Assembly: GCA_002405525.1 (NCBI GenBank)
Contig: DHLY01000169.1
Span: forward strand, 23,570 to 51,107
Direction: 5' to 3'
DNA length: 27,538 bases
Origin: Proteobacteria bacterium UBA4656
GTDB taxonomy: Bacteria > Pseudomonadota > Gammaproteobacteria > Xanthomonadales > Ahniellaceae
Made by a program: the position numbers and the translations under genes
The notes under the pieces: model-generated
Told to the model about the DNA's origin: nothing
Seen by the model: the letters and a program-made list of their open reading frames with translations, nothing else
The model's database searches: none
Shown here: in pieces, positions 17,002 to 24,636 of the stretch
Layout of the letters: every line of letters starts with the position of its first letter
Position numbering within the stretch: the stretch's first letter is position 1

Positions 17002-19827
17002 TCAGAACCTCTGGCTGTACTGCACGTACCAGAAACGGCCCGGCACTTCGTACTGCGGGTCGAACGAGTTGGCGAAGGTCGAGAACGCGATCGGCGGGTC
17101 CTTGTCCAGCAGGTTGCGCACGCCGGCCGTCACGCGGCCGTCCCACGGCGCGTCCCAGGTGCCCTGCAGGTCGAAGTACCAGGTGTCGTCAATCTTGTTC
17201 TCGCCGAACGGGTACTGCGGCGAGCCGTCCGGGTTCGAGCACAGGTTCGCCAGCGCGGGCTGGCCGATGCCGAAGGCCGTGTCGACGACCACCGAGCAGT
17301 CCTCGTCGAGCGCCGAGACGTAGCGCGCGGTGAGCGTCGCGCCCCAGTCGCCGAGCTGCCAGTTGGTGGAGACGTTGCTGCGGATGCGCCAGACCGGGAA
17401 GCGGTCGAAGTACAGGCCCACCACGTTGTCGCCCTCGGACTGGCCGATTTCGCCGTAGTACGCGTAGTACGTCGAGTCCCAGTTCACCCGGAACTTGCCG
17501 AAGTCGGTGTCGAAGCGGTAGTCGGCGGTGAAGTCGTAGCCTTCCACTTCGGTGCCGCCCGGCAGGTTCTGGTTGCCGGCGAACAGTCCGTTGACGTCAC
17601 CCAGCGCGTTGCGCTGGATCAGGGCGCAGGCGTTGAGGTTGCCGTTCAAGTAGCAGTCGTTGAGGATGAAACCGCCGCTGCGCGCGCCGATCGAGTTGGT
17701 GATCTCGATGTTGTACCAGTCGAGGTACAGGTCGAGGCCCTCGACGAACGACGGGCTGTAGACCATTCCCAGGGTCTTGCTGCGCGACTCTTCCGGCAGC
17801 AGGTTCGCATTGCCGCCGATGGTGATGCGGATCTGCGAGTTGGTCTGCTGGTAGCCGGCCGGCACGCCGGCGATGCCGCCGATGCCGTTGCGGCAGTTGG
17901 CCAGCACCTGGCCGGTCGGGCGCGACGACGCCGAGCACGGGTCGGTGACGGTCGGGAACGAGTCCGAATTGCCGAGGAACAGCTCCGACACCGACGGTGC
18001 GCGGAACCCGTCGGCGTAGTTGCCGCGGACCAGCAGGTCGGCGATGGGCTTCCAGCGGAAACCGATCTTCGGGTTGGTGGTGTCGCCGAAGTTCGAGAAG
18101 TCGGAGTAGCGCGCGGCCACCGACAACTCGAACACCTCCGCGAAGGCCATGTCCTTGAGCACCGGCACGTTGAACTCGGCGTACACCTCGTTCTGCGAGA
18201 AGCCGCCGCGGGTCGGCTGGCGGATGTTGCCGGTCGACGCGCCCGAGGCGATCAGGGCGTCCGGCTGGTCGAAACCGTCCTCGCGGCGGTACTCGTAGCC
18301 GGCGGCGAAGCCCAGCGGACCGGCCGGCAGCTCGAACAGGTCGCCGGTGAGGTTCGCGGAGTAGTTGTAGAGCTTCTTGTACGCCGTGTCCTGAGCCACG
18401 AACGAGGCGTAGTCGACCATCTGCTGGGTGAAGCCTGCCGGCCCCTGGAAGATGTTGATCGGCACGCAGCCGGCGATCGGCGCGGTCGGGGTGCCGCAGC
18501 GCGGCGTGCCCGACGAATCGCGGAACGACGGGCCGAGGCCGAGGCGCAGACGGTTGAGGTCGAACAGACCGAAGGTGATGTCACGCGCCTCGTTGTCCGT
18601 GTAGGTGTAGTTCACGTCCCACGAGAACGAACGGTCGAACAGGTCGAACGCACCGTCGAGGCCGCCGGCGAAGTAGAACGTGTCGACGTCCTGGTTGAAC
18701 GAGCGCAGCTGGCGCGTGTTGCGGTACTGCGCGCGGAACACGTCGGCGCCGAACGGGTTGAACACGTTGGCGGCCGGGATCGGGAATGCCGCGAGGCCCA
18801 CGTTGATCGTGCCGAACACCAGCGGCATCGCCGCCAGCAGCTGCTCCGACTTGCGCTCGTTGATCACCGCGGTGGTGGTGAAGCGGATGCTGTCGGTGAT
18901 GTTGTAGCGGGCTTGCGCGTAGATCGCGGTGCGCTCCTGCGGGGTCTGCAGGTAGTTGTCCGGCGCGAAGTTGAAGCCGTCGGTCGCCAGATCGAACGGC
19001 TTGTAGTCGGCCGACGCGGTGCCCGGACGGCCTGGGATCAGGGTGAAGGTGCCCGGACGGCCGGTCACGCCGAAACGCCCGAACGGCGTGGTCGACGACG
19101 CACCGGTGAACACGTTGTTGCCGCCGAAGCCAGTCAGCGGCACCGCCGACAGCGGGCGGTCGCCGGCGAAGATCGGCTCCTGCTTGACGTAGGAAACGTT
19201 CAGCACCGCGGACGCGCGGTCGGTCGAGGAGCCGATGGTGAAGTCGTAAAGCGCCGTCTTGCCGTCGCCTTCTTCGTTCTCACCGACGTACACCGTGGCT
19301 TCCGCACCGTCGTAGTTGTCGCGCGTGGTGATGTTGACCACGCCCGCGATGGCGTCGGTGCCGTAGATCGCCGACGCGCCGTCCTTCAGGACTTCGACGC
19401 GCTCGACCACCGACACCGGGATCGTGTTCAGGTCCACCTGGCCGCCGAGGCCGGTGACCCAGCGCCGGCCATTGACCAGCACCAGGGTGCGGTTGGCGCC
19501 GAGGTTGCGCAGGTCGATGCGCGTCTCGCCGTTGCCGCCGTTGTTGAAGGTGGTGTTCAGGGTCGCGCCGCTGGTGGACAGATCCTGGAGGATGTCGCCG
19601 ACCGAGGTCAGGCCGGTGCGCTGCAGGTCCTGGCGCTCCAGCACGAATACCGGCTGCGAGGTTTCGATGTCGGTGCGCTTGATGCGCGAACCGACCACGG
19701 TGATCGTATCGAGCTGTTCGGCGTCCTGATCCTGGGCGAACGCAACGGCGGCAGGAGCCGCGGTGGCGACCGCACCGAGGGTCAGAGCCAGCCGAACGGA
19801 CTTCGACAGCTCATTGAATCGGGTCAT
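17002..19827 (-). CDS. TonB-dependent outer-membrane receptor
   Basis: This 941-residue protein starts at ATG 19827 with GGAGAG 8 bases upstream. An in-frame TTG at 19842 lies in that ribosome site and is rejected. A signal peptide (about 1-31, ending VAFAQ) is followed by a TonB box-like DTITVVG (40-46). The plug domain follows (about 47-170), with RIDLRNLGANRTLVLVNGRR (103-122) and VERVEVLKDGASAIYGTDAI (141-160). The rest is a 22-strand barrel ending in WYVQYSQRF with terminal Phe, the usual BAM signal. Pairs of cysteines in predicted loops (such as DCYLNGNLNAC) suggest disulfides. It imports a scarce nutrient using TonB energy; the substrate cannot be read from sequence. It follows the 324-residue secreted protein gene on the same strand, after 195 bp. 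Confidence 0.95.
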   Translation of the reverse strand: MTRFNELSKSVRLALTLGAVATAAPAAVAFAQDQDAEQLDTITVVGSRIKRTDIETSQPVFVLERQDLQRTGLTSVGDILQDLSTSGATLNTTFNNGGNGETRIDLRNLGANRTLVLVNGRRWVTGLGGQVDLNTIPVSVVERVEVLKDGASAIYGTDAIAGVVNITTRDNYDGAEATVYVGENEEGDGKTALYDFTIGSSTDRASAVLNVSYVKQEPIFAGDRPLSAVPLTGFGGNNVFTGASSTTPFGRFGVTGRPGTFTLIPGRPGTASADYKPFDLATDGFNFAPDNYLQTPQERTAIYAQARYNITDSIRFTTTAVINERKSEQLLAAMPLVFGTINVGLAAFPIPAANVFNPFGADVFRAQYRNTRQLRSFNQDVDTFYFAGGLDGAFDLFDRSFSWDVNYTYTDNEARDITFGLFDLNRLRLGLGPSFRDSSGTPRCGTPTAPIAGCVPINIFQGPAGFTQQMVDYASFVAQDTAYKKLYNYSANLTGDLFELPAGPLGFAAGYEYRREDGFDQPDALIASGASTGNIRQPTRGGFSQNEVYAEFNVPVLKDMAFAEVFELSVAARYSDFSNFGDTTNPKIGFRWKPIADLLVRGNYADGFRAPSVSELFLGNSDSFPTVTDPCSASSRPTGQVLANCRNGIGGIAGVPAGYQQTNSQIRITIGGNANLLPEESRSKTLGMVYSPSFVEGLDLYLDWYNIEITNSIGARSGGFILNDCYLNGNLNACALIQRNALGDVNGLFAGNQNLPGGTEVEGYDFTADYRFDTDFGKFRVNWDSTYYAYYGEIGQSEGDNVVGLYFDRFPVWRIRSNVSTNWQLGDWGATLTARYVSALDEDCSVVVDTAFGIGQPALANLCSNPDGSPQYPFGENKIDDTWYFDLQGTWDAPWDGRVTAGVRNLLDKDPPIAFSTFANSFDPQYEVPGRFWYVQYSQRF

Positions 19828-19893
19828 GTTGTTTCTCTCCAACGTCAGAGGTTCGAACGGGTCGGGGACTAGTCATCGACCATCCGTGGGCTC

Positions 19894-19928
19894 GGCCGGC
19901 ATCGTGCCGGCCTACCGAAAAGTTTCGG
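19894..19928 (-). repeat. Two adjacent palindromes in the receptor leader, one GTAG-headed (REP-like)
   Basis: On the minus strand CCGAAA-CT-TTTCGG (19928-19915) is followed directly by GTAG and the stem GGCCGGCA-CGA-TGCCGGCC (19912-19894), both perfect. A GTAG head on a short GC palindrome is the form of Stenotrophomonas SMAG/REP sequences. Alternatively the pair is a structured 5' leader of the receptor message, since a predicted -10 box lies just upstream. Which is true cannot be decided from one copy. Confidence 0.55.
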
Positions 19929-19937
19929 CAGTGCCGG

Positions 19938-19943
19938 ATGATA
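19938..19943 (-). promoter_or_regulatory. Possible -10 box of the TonB-dependent receptor gene
   Basis: TATCAT matches 5 of 6 -10 consensus bases in an AT-rich island (19938-19960) that stands out from the GC-rich surroundings. No good -35 is visible. The leader to the ATG would be about 105 bases. Confidence 0.4.
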
Positions 19944-20022
19944 ACAACAAACTCACAAATGGCGAAACGGCAGCCGCCGGCCTCGGGCCTCGGGCCCTGG
20001 CGGGGGCCTGCGGACGGGACCG

Positions 20023-20997
20023 TCAGAGGTCCTGGGTATAGCGCACGTAGGGGGTGCGAGCGGTGGCTTCGTCGAACACCGGCGCCGCCGGTGCCGGCAG
20101 GCCGTCACGGACGCTGCGGCCGACCAGGTTCTGCGCCCCGATCGACAGTTCGCCGCGCCATGGGGTACGCCAGGAGAAGCCGATGTCGACACCGTTCCAC
20201 AGCGGCTCGATGCCGTTCGGCAAGCGCAGCGTGCGGCCGGTGATGCCGCCGCTGAATGGCCCATAGGCCAGTCCGATCTGGAGTGCGGCCTGGTCGAGCG
20301 CCAGCGGCGCGGTACCGGGCACGATCTGCCATTGCGTTTCCCCCACACTGGTGGCGAAGATCACGCCGCCCCAGGGCGCCACCCGCCAAAGGCCGGCGGC
20401 CGAGAGATCCCGCGTCTCGCCGGGGCCGAAGGGCAGCAGCAGTCCGGGCGCTTCGCCCGGCCCGCGGCTGCCGGAACCGGGAAGGGCGGCGATCGTGCCC
20501 AGAGTCCAGCCGGTCTGGCGGCCCGCGGACAAGGCCAGTTCGAGCGATCCGCCGGACCAGGACAACCCTGCGCCCTGCAGGGTCGGACCCGGCTGCGGCG
20601 CGGTGCCGGGAGCGGCCTGCAGGGCGCACTCTGCGCCGTGCGCCACCATGCCTACCATGCCCTGGCACCAGGTCGGAGGCGGGACCGGAACGAGCACGGG
20701 CGCGTACTGCTGTTGCCACGCGCTGGCGCGCACCCGCGGCCCATCGGTGCCCTCGACCGCGAACAGCCCGCCGATGGTCAGCGTGCCGGCCACGACGCCG
20801 CGCGGCACCGGATGCAGTGGGGCGACCAGGATCGCGCCCGCGTCCTGGCCGGCGCCGGCTGCGGCCAGCCAGTCGCCGTCCGCGGACAGGCGGAACGATA
20901 TGGGCGGGTCCCCGGCCGACTGCGCACGCGGTTCCGCCGGCGTGGCCACCAGGGCGGCGCCGAGCAGGCCCAGCAGAAGGACGGAGGACAGACGCAT
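20023..20997 (-). CDS. Secreted protein of unknown function with receptor-like C-terminal strand
   Basis: This 324-residue protein has a clear signal peptide (MRLSSVLLLGLLGAALVA, cleavage around residues 20-26). The mature part alternates polar and hydrophobic residues with many G/W/A pairs, consistent with amphipathic beta-strands. Two cysteines (C111, C124) could form a loop disulfide. The end, ELSIGAQNLVGR to PYVRYTQDL, closely mirrors the end of the neighbouring TonB-dependent receptor (VTAGVRNLLDK to WYVQYSQRF). This suggests an outer-membrane barrel, although it ends in Leu rather than Phe. I do not recognise the family. It lies between hslO and the receptor on the same strand. It may be expressed with the receptor, but the intervening palindromes argue for separate transcription. 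Confidence 0.75.
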   Translation of the reverse strand: MRLSSVLLLGLLGAALVATPAEPRAQSAGDPPISFRLSADGDWLAAAGAGQDAGAILVAPLHPVPRGVVAGTLTIGGLFAVEGTDGPRVRASAWQQQYAPVLVPVPPPTWCQGMVGMVAHGAECALQAAPGTAPQPGPTLQGAGLSWSGGSLELALSAGRQTGWTLGTIAALPGSGSRGPGEAPGLLLPFGPGETRDLSAAGLWRVAPWGGVIFATSVGETQWQIVPGTAPLALDQAALQIGLAYGPFSGGITGRTLRLPNGIEPLWNGVDIGFSWRTPWRGELSIGAQNLVGRSVRDGLPAPAAPVFDEATARTPYVRYTQDL

Positions 20998-21111
20998 GGG
21001 GCAGCGGATGGGTGTGAAGATCGTTCTGACCGGGGAAACCCGGCGAAGTTCATGCCGTGGCCGGCAAATCCCTCGCCCTGCGGGAAGTCTAATCCAACGT
21101 GGCGTCGGCCA

Positions 21112-22044
21112 CTACGCGCCCGCCGGCCCGTCGGACCGCCGGTCGGCGCCGGGCGCCGCCGCCGGCGGGTGGAACAGCCTGTCGAGCATGGAGCGATCGA
21201 AGGCATAGCCCTGGCCGCAGAACTCGCAGCGGACCGCCATCGCGCCGGCGGCATCGAGCGCCGCCCTCGCCTCGGGCTCGCCGAGACTGAGCAGGACTCG
21301 TTCCACCCGCTCCCGACTGCAGCTGCAGGCGAAGGCGAGCCGGCGCCCGGGTTGCAGGCGCACGTCGTCCTCGACGAACAGACGGCGCAGCACTGTCTCC
21401 GGGGCGAGGGTGAGCAGTTCCTCGTCGGTAACGGTGCGGAACAGGAATCCGAGGCGCTCGAAATCGGCGCTCGGCGCACGGTCGCCGTGGCCGCCCTCGT
21501 CGGGGACCTGCTGCAGCAGCATGCCGGCGCAGACCGTGTCGGTGGCGGCCAGGCGGATCGCGGTCGGCAACTGCTCGGAGCGTTCGAAATAGCCCTCGAA
21601 GGCCTGTTCGAGGCGTTCGCCCTCCAGCGGCACCAGTCCCTGATAGCGCAGCCCGCCGGGTCGCTCGATGGTGATCGCCAGCAGCGCGTCGCCGCCGACC
21701 GCATCGAGCCGCGCCGGCAGGGTCGCGCCCGGCACGGTGCGCGCAATGGCGCGCACCGTGCCGGCATCGGTGCACTCGCCGAACAGCGTGCCCACGGTCG
21801 ACGGCGCGCGCAGCTGCACCGACACGCTGCCGCGCATCTTGATGTCGCCGGCGAACAGGGCGGCCGCGGTCTGGCACTGGCCGAGCCAGTTCAGCACCTG
21901 CGGCGCGCCGGCGCCGTGCGCCGCGATTGTCCGCCATGCGGGCCCGAGGCGCGCGATGACGCCGCGCACGCCGGTGCGCTCGACGTGGAACGGCCGCAGC
22001 CAATCTCCACCAGCGGTCGAAATCAGGGAAGATGGTGCGCTCAT
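21112..22044 (-). CDS. hslO: Hsp33 redox-regulated molecular chaperone
   Basis: Hsp33 is a cytoplasmic holdase chaperone switched on by oxidation and unfolding. This 310-residue protein has the redox zinc motif at the C-terminal end: C240 and C242 in ACSCS, C273 and C276 in RCEFCGQ. All four ligands are present. The N-terminal domain is typical, with [14 protein letters not shown] (27-40), [17 protein letters not shown] (64-80) and the linker region with ETVLRRLF. The start ATG 22044 is the only reasonable one and leaves about 19 residues before HVERTGVRG. It is divergent from mtgA: its CAT start complement overlaps mtgA's predicted ribosome site, so each promoter must lie in or over the other gene. 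The stop is TAG. Confidence 0.96.
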   Translation of the reverse strand: MSAPSSLISTAGGDWLRPFHVERTGVRGVIARLGPAWRTIAAHGAGAPQVLNWLGQCQTAAALFAGDIKMRGSVSVQLRAPSTVGTLFGECTDAGTVRAIARTVPGATLPARLDAVGGDALLAITIERPGGLRYQGLVPLEGERLEQAFEGYFERSEQLPTAIRLAATDTVCAGMLLQQVPDEGGHGDRAPSADFERLGFLFRTVTDEELLTLAPETVLRRLFVEDDVRLQPGRRLAFACSCSRERVERVLLSLGEPEARAALDAAGAMAVRCEFCGQGYAFDRSMLDRLFHPPAAAPGADRRSDGPAGA

Positions 22045-22054
22045 GAGGCGAAGT

Positions 22055-22819
22055 ATGCACCGGACCGGGTCCCGCGCCCGTCGACGCCCGTGGTGGCGCC
22101 GTGCGGCCCGCGCGCTGCTCCTGGCCGGCGGGGGGTTCGTGCTCGCGTCCGCACTGCTGGTCGGCGCGCTGCGCTTCGTCGCGCCGCCGGGCAGCGCGTT
22201 CATGCTGGCGCGCGCGGTCGACGCATGGCGCGCCGGGGAGACGGGGTTCCGCCTCGACCAGCGCTGGGTGCCGCTGTCGCGGATCGCGCCGGATCTGGCG
22301 CTGGCGGCCGTCGCCGCCGAGGACCAGAAGTTCCCGCGCCATCACGGCTTCGACCTCGACGCGATCGGCGGCGCGCTGGCCGAGCGCCGGGCCGGCGGGC
22401 GCGTGCGCGGGGCGAGCACGATCAGCCAGCAGGTGGCGAAGAACCTGTTCCTCTGGGCGGGTCGCAGCTGGCTGCGCAAGGGCCTCGAGGTCTGGTTCAC
22501 GCTGCTGATCGAGGCCCTGTGGCCGAAGTCGCGGATCCTCGAGGTGTACCTCAACGTGGCCGAGTTCGGCGACGGCATCTATGGTGCGGAAGCGGCCGCG
22601 CGCCGGTACTTCGGGCGCCCGGCGTCCGACCTGCGGCGCGGCGAGGCGGCGCGGCTCGCCGCCGTGCTGCCGGACCCGCGTCGGATGCACGCCGGCCGGC
22701 CGACGCGCCGCGTGCTGTCGCGCCAGCGCTGGATCGAACGGCAGATGGTCCAACTGGGCCCGGCCTGGCTCGACGGCGTGCTGCACGGTCGACGCGCCGC
22801 GGCTGCCGGGGCGCAGTAA
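22055..22819 (+). CDS. mtgA: Monofunctional biosynthetic peptidoglycan transglycosylase
   Basis: MtgA polymerises lipid II into glycan strands at the inner membrane (GT51 family). This 254-residue protein has an Arg-rich N-terminus, one membrane helix (about 20-42) and the GT51 motifs. These are [16 protein letters not shown] (85-100, catalytic E89), [16 protein letters not shown] (118-133), RKGLE (141-145) and [20 protein letters not shown] (158-177). No transpeptidase domain follows, and the length equals that of known MtgA. ATG 22055 has GAGG 6 bases upstream and is preferred; an in-frame ATG at 22043 would add four residues and overlap the hslO start codon on the other strand. Confidence 0.95.
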   Translation: MHRTGSRARRRPWWRRAARALLLAGGGFVLASALLVGALRFVAPPGSAFMLARAVDAWRAGETGFRLDQRWVPLSRIAPDLALAAVAAEDQKFPRHHGFDLDAIGGALAERRAGGRVRGASTISQQVAKNLFLWAGRSWLRKGLEVWFTLLIEALWPKSRILEVYLNVAEFGDGIYGAEAAARRYFGRPASDLRRGEAARLAAVLPDPRRMHAGRPTRRVLSRQRWIERQMVQLGPAWLDGVLHGRRAAAAGAQ

Positions 22820-22860
22820 GATCAGCCGGCGCCGCGGGCGAAGGCACGGGGAGGACGCGC

Positions 22861-23289
22861 ATGGCTAAGGTGGCGGAGCTGCTGGCCGACAAGGGTCGCG
22901 AAGTGTTCGCGATCGGGCCCGACGAGCCGGTGCTGGAGGCGATCGAGCGGATGGCCGACAAGGGCATCGGCGCCCTGCTGGTGATGCGCGGGGAGACGCT
23001 GCTGGGCATCGTTTCCGAGCGCGATTACGCGCGCAAGGTGATCCTGCGCGGGCGATCCTCGGCCGAGACGCCGGTGTGGCAGATCATGAGCGCGCCGGTG
23101 ACCACGGTGTCGCCGCGCGACGGCGTGCAGACCTGCATGATGCTGATGACCGAGGGCAAGTTCCGCCACCTGCCGGTGGTCGACGAGGGTCGGGTGGTCG
23201 GCGTGCTGTCGATCGGCGACCTGGTGAAGGCGGTGATCGAGGAACAGCAGCGCGAGATCACCGAACTGCAGCGTTACATCGCCTCCTGA
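22861..23289 (+). CDS. Stand-alone CBS-domain pair protein
   Basis: This 142-residue protein consists of two CBS domains, about 8-62 and 75-127. Visible hallmarks are GIGALLVMRGETLLGIVSERDY (35-56) in the first and FRHLPVVDEGRVVGVLSIGDLV (101-122) in the second. CBS pairs (Bateman modules) bind adenine nucleotides such as AMP, ATP or NADH and regulate partner enzymes or channels. Nothing here shows which partner. A strong ribosome site (GGGAGGA) precedes ATG 22861. A short helical tail (EEQQREITELQRYIAS) may aid dimer formation. It follows mtgA by 41 bp and precedes a sigma-like gene by 52 bp, so all three may share a transcript. Confidence 0.93.
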   Translation: MAKVAELLADKGREVFAIGPDEPVLEAIERMADKGIGALLVMRGETLLGIVSERDYARKVILRGRSSAETPVWQIMSAPVTTVSPRDGVQTCMMLMTEGKFRHLPVVDEGRVVGVLSIGDLVKAVIEEQQREITELQRYIAS

Positions 23290-23341
23290 AACCCGCCGCG
23301 GTGCCCGGCGACGGTGGGTCGGCGACCTGCCCGCCGCAGGC

Positions 23342-23920
23342 GTGCGCGGTCGCCCCGATGCCCCGACCTTGACCCCGATCGACCCCCTCCGCCAGGCGCG
23401 CATCGAGCGCCAGCTCGCCGAACTCGCCGCCCGCCTGCGACGGGCGGTCGAGTACGCCTGTCGGGGACGGGGCGGTCTCGACCTGGATGAGATCGAGCAG
23501 GAATCGCGGATCCGGCTGTGGAAGGCCCTGGACAGTGACCGGATCGAGGTCGCCGGTGCGTCCTATGTGCAGAAAGTGGTCGCCAGCGTCGTCATCGACG
23601 CCGGTCGGCGGGCCGCGGTTCGTGCCGCGGACCCGCTGCCGGACGACGATGCCGAAGCCGGCCCGGCGGGCTTGCTCGCCGAAGGGGCCGACCGCGCCGC
23701 GATGGACGGCGAGCACGTGGACCGCGTGCTCCGCTGCATCGAGGCGCTGCCGACCCGCCGCCGCGTACCGGTAAAGCTGCACCTGCAGGGTTATTCGCTG
23801 CCGGAAATCGCCCAACTGGAGGGCGTCTCGGCGGAGGCGGCCCGCAAGCTGGTGGCGCGCGGCCTCGACGAACTGAAGGACGCCCTGCGTGCGCAGGGCC
23901 TGGGTGACTTCGATGACTAA
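23342..23920 (+). CDS. ECF-like sigma factor (divergent)
   Basis: This 192-residue protein, start GTG 23342, has a region 2 that is recognisable but divergent (about 30-90), with LDEIEQESRIRLWKAL (48-63) in place of the usual D-x-x-Q-E core-binding motif. It also has SYVQKVVASVVIDAGRR (74-90). An acidic linker (about 97-117) follows, then region 4 with ALPTRRRVPVKLHLQGYSLPEIAQL and the helix-turn-helix VSAEAARKLVARGLDELKDAL (162-182). Its stop overlaps the next gene by eight bases. It fits the recurring pattern of a sigma gene coupled to a small membrane protein. A TTG at 23369 is an alternative start. Confidence in sigma identity is good but the subgroup is unclear. Confidence 0.82.
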   Translation: MRGRPDAPTLTPIDPLRQARIERQLAELAARLRRAVEYACRGRGGLDLDEIEQESRIRLWKALDSDRIEVAGASYVQKVVASVVIDAGRRAAVRAADPLPDDDAEAGPAGLLAEGADRAAMDGEHVDRVLRCIEALPTRRRVPVKLHLQGYSLPEIAQLEGVSAEAARKLVARGLDELKDALRAQGLGDFDD

Positions 23921-24362
23921 GCCGAGCCTTTCCGCGATCTACCGCCAGGCCACCGCAGCCCGCGACAGCGGCATCGGCGCCGACGACGTCGCGCGCCTCG
24001 CCGCCGGCGAAGTCCTCGGCCAGCGCCATTCGGCCACGGTCGAAGCGCTGGCCGGCTCCGCCGCCGCCTTCGCCGCCTTCCGCGCCGCGCGTGCGGTGGG
24101 CGAAGCCCCGTCGCTGGAGACGGGCGCCGTCGTCGCCTTGCCGCGCCGCGTGGCCGCGCCGCGTCCTGCGCTGGCGATGGCCGCCGGAGTGATGGGCCTG
24201 GCCCTGGTCGCGGGACTGCTGATGCGCCTGGACCCCCAGGGCCCGACGGTGCCGGTCGCCGCGCAGCCGGTGGACGACGTGATCTTCAGCGTGTCCTACG
24301 AGAGCGATGCCGCGATCGTCGCGCGGGACGAGGCGATCTTCCTCGACGAATTCGGCGGCTGA
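23913..24362 (+). CDS. Small membrane protein, probable anti-sigma partner
   Basis: This 149-residue protein starts at ATG 23913, eight bases inside the sigma-like gene. The N-terminal 60 residues are helical, with an anti-sigma-like pattern (ADDVARLAAGEVLGQRHSATVEAL, in which VARLAAGE recalls the start of anti-sigma domains) but no zinc-binding Cys/His set. One membrane helix lies at about 86-105 (ALAMAAGVMGLALVAGLLM). A short acidic tail (about 121-149) ends DEAIFLDEFGG. The domain is not one I can name; the role is inferred from overlap, topology and analogy to the cassette at 14826-15901. It is followed directly by the REP-dimer repeat. Confidence 0.75.
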   Translation: MTKPSLSAIYRQATAARDSGIGADDVARLAAGEVLGQRHSATVEALAGSAAAFAAFRAARAVGEAPSLETGAVVALPRRVAAPRPALAMAAGVMGLALVAGLLMRLDPQGPTVPVAAQPVDDVIFSVSYESDAAIVARDEAIFLDEFGG

Positions 24363-24368
24363 GTCCCT

Positions 24369-24613
24369 CAGCCGAGTGAACTCGGCGCTACGCGAAAGAT
24401 TCGCTCCGGCCGGCTGGTGCAGAGCGGAGTTCACTCCGCTGCGCCCCGCGATCCCGGTTGCACCCCGGTCGGGGGTCTTCAGCCGTCGGGGGTCTTCAGC
24501 CGAGTGAACTCGGTGCTACGCGGATGATCCGCTCCCGCCGGCTGGTGTAGAGCGGAGTTCACTCCGCTGCGCCCCGCGATCCCGGTTGCGCCCCGGTCGG
24601 GGGTCTTCAGCCG
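24369..24613. repeat. Tandem duplication of a REP dimer (two ~117-bp copies, 128-bp period)
   Basis: Copy 1 is 24369-24485 and copy 2 is 24497-24613, nearly identical over their length. Each holds two inverted palindromes with the common core GAGTTCACTC. One is CCGAGT-GA-ACTCGG (24372-24385 and 24500-24513), with CTAC, the complement of GTAG, three bases to its right (24388-24391, 24516-24519). The other is AGCGGAGT-TC-ACTCCGCT (24423-24440 and 24551-24568), preceded by GTAG in copy 2 (24547-24550) and a degenerate GCAG in copy 1. The 17-mer beginning GTCGGGGG occurs three times (24468, 24485, 24596). The set fills the gap between the convergent anti-sigma gene and prfC; no gene is seen in it. 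Confidence 0.85.
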
Positions 24614-24636
24614 ATGCTGGCGCGCTTCGCTCGCGG

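Noticed and set aside
19828..19842. Upstream TTG start for the TonB-dependent receptor
   Set aside because: The TTG is part of the GGAGAG ribosome site for ATG 19827.
21027..21050. Short CCGGG-GAAA-CCCGG hairpin after hslO
   Set aside because: A five-base stem with no T run; common by chance at this GC content.
12062..22044. Conserved hslO-pck linkage as in E. coli
   Set aside because: The two genes are about 7 kb apart on opposite strands, with unrelated genes between; the E. coli enzyme is the ATP type. Probably coincidence.
24369..24613. CRISPR-like array
   Set aside because: There are only two long copies with a 128-bp period and internal palindromes, no short repeat/spacer alternation and no cas genes.
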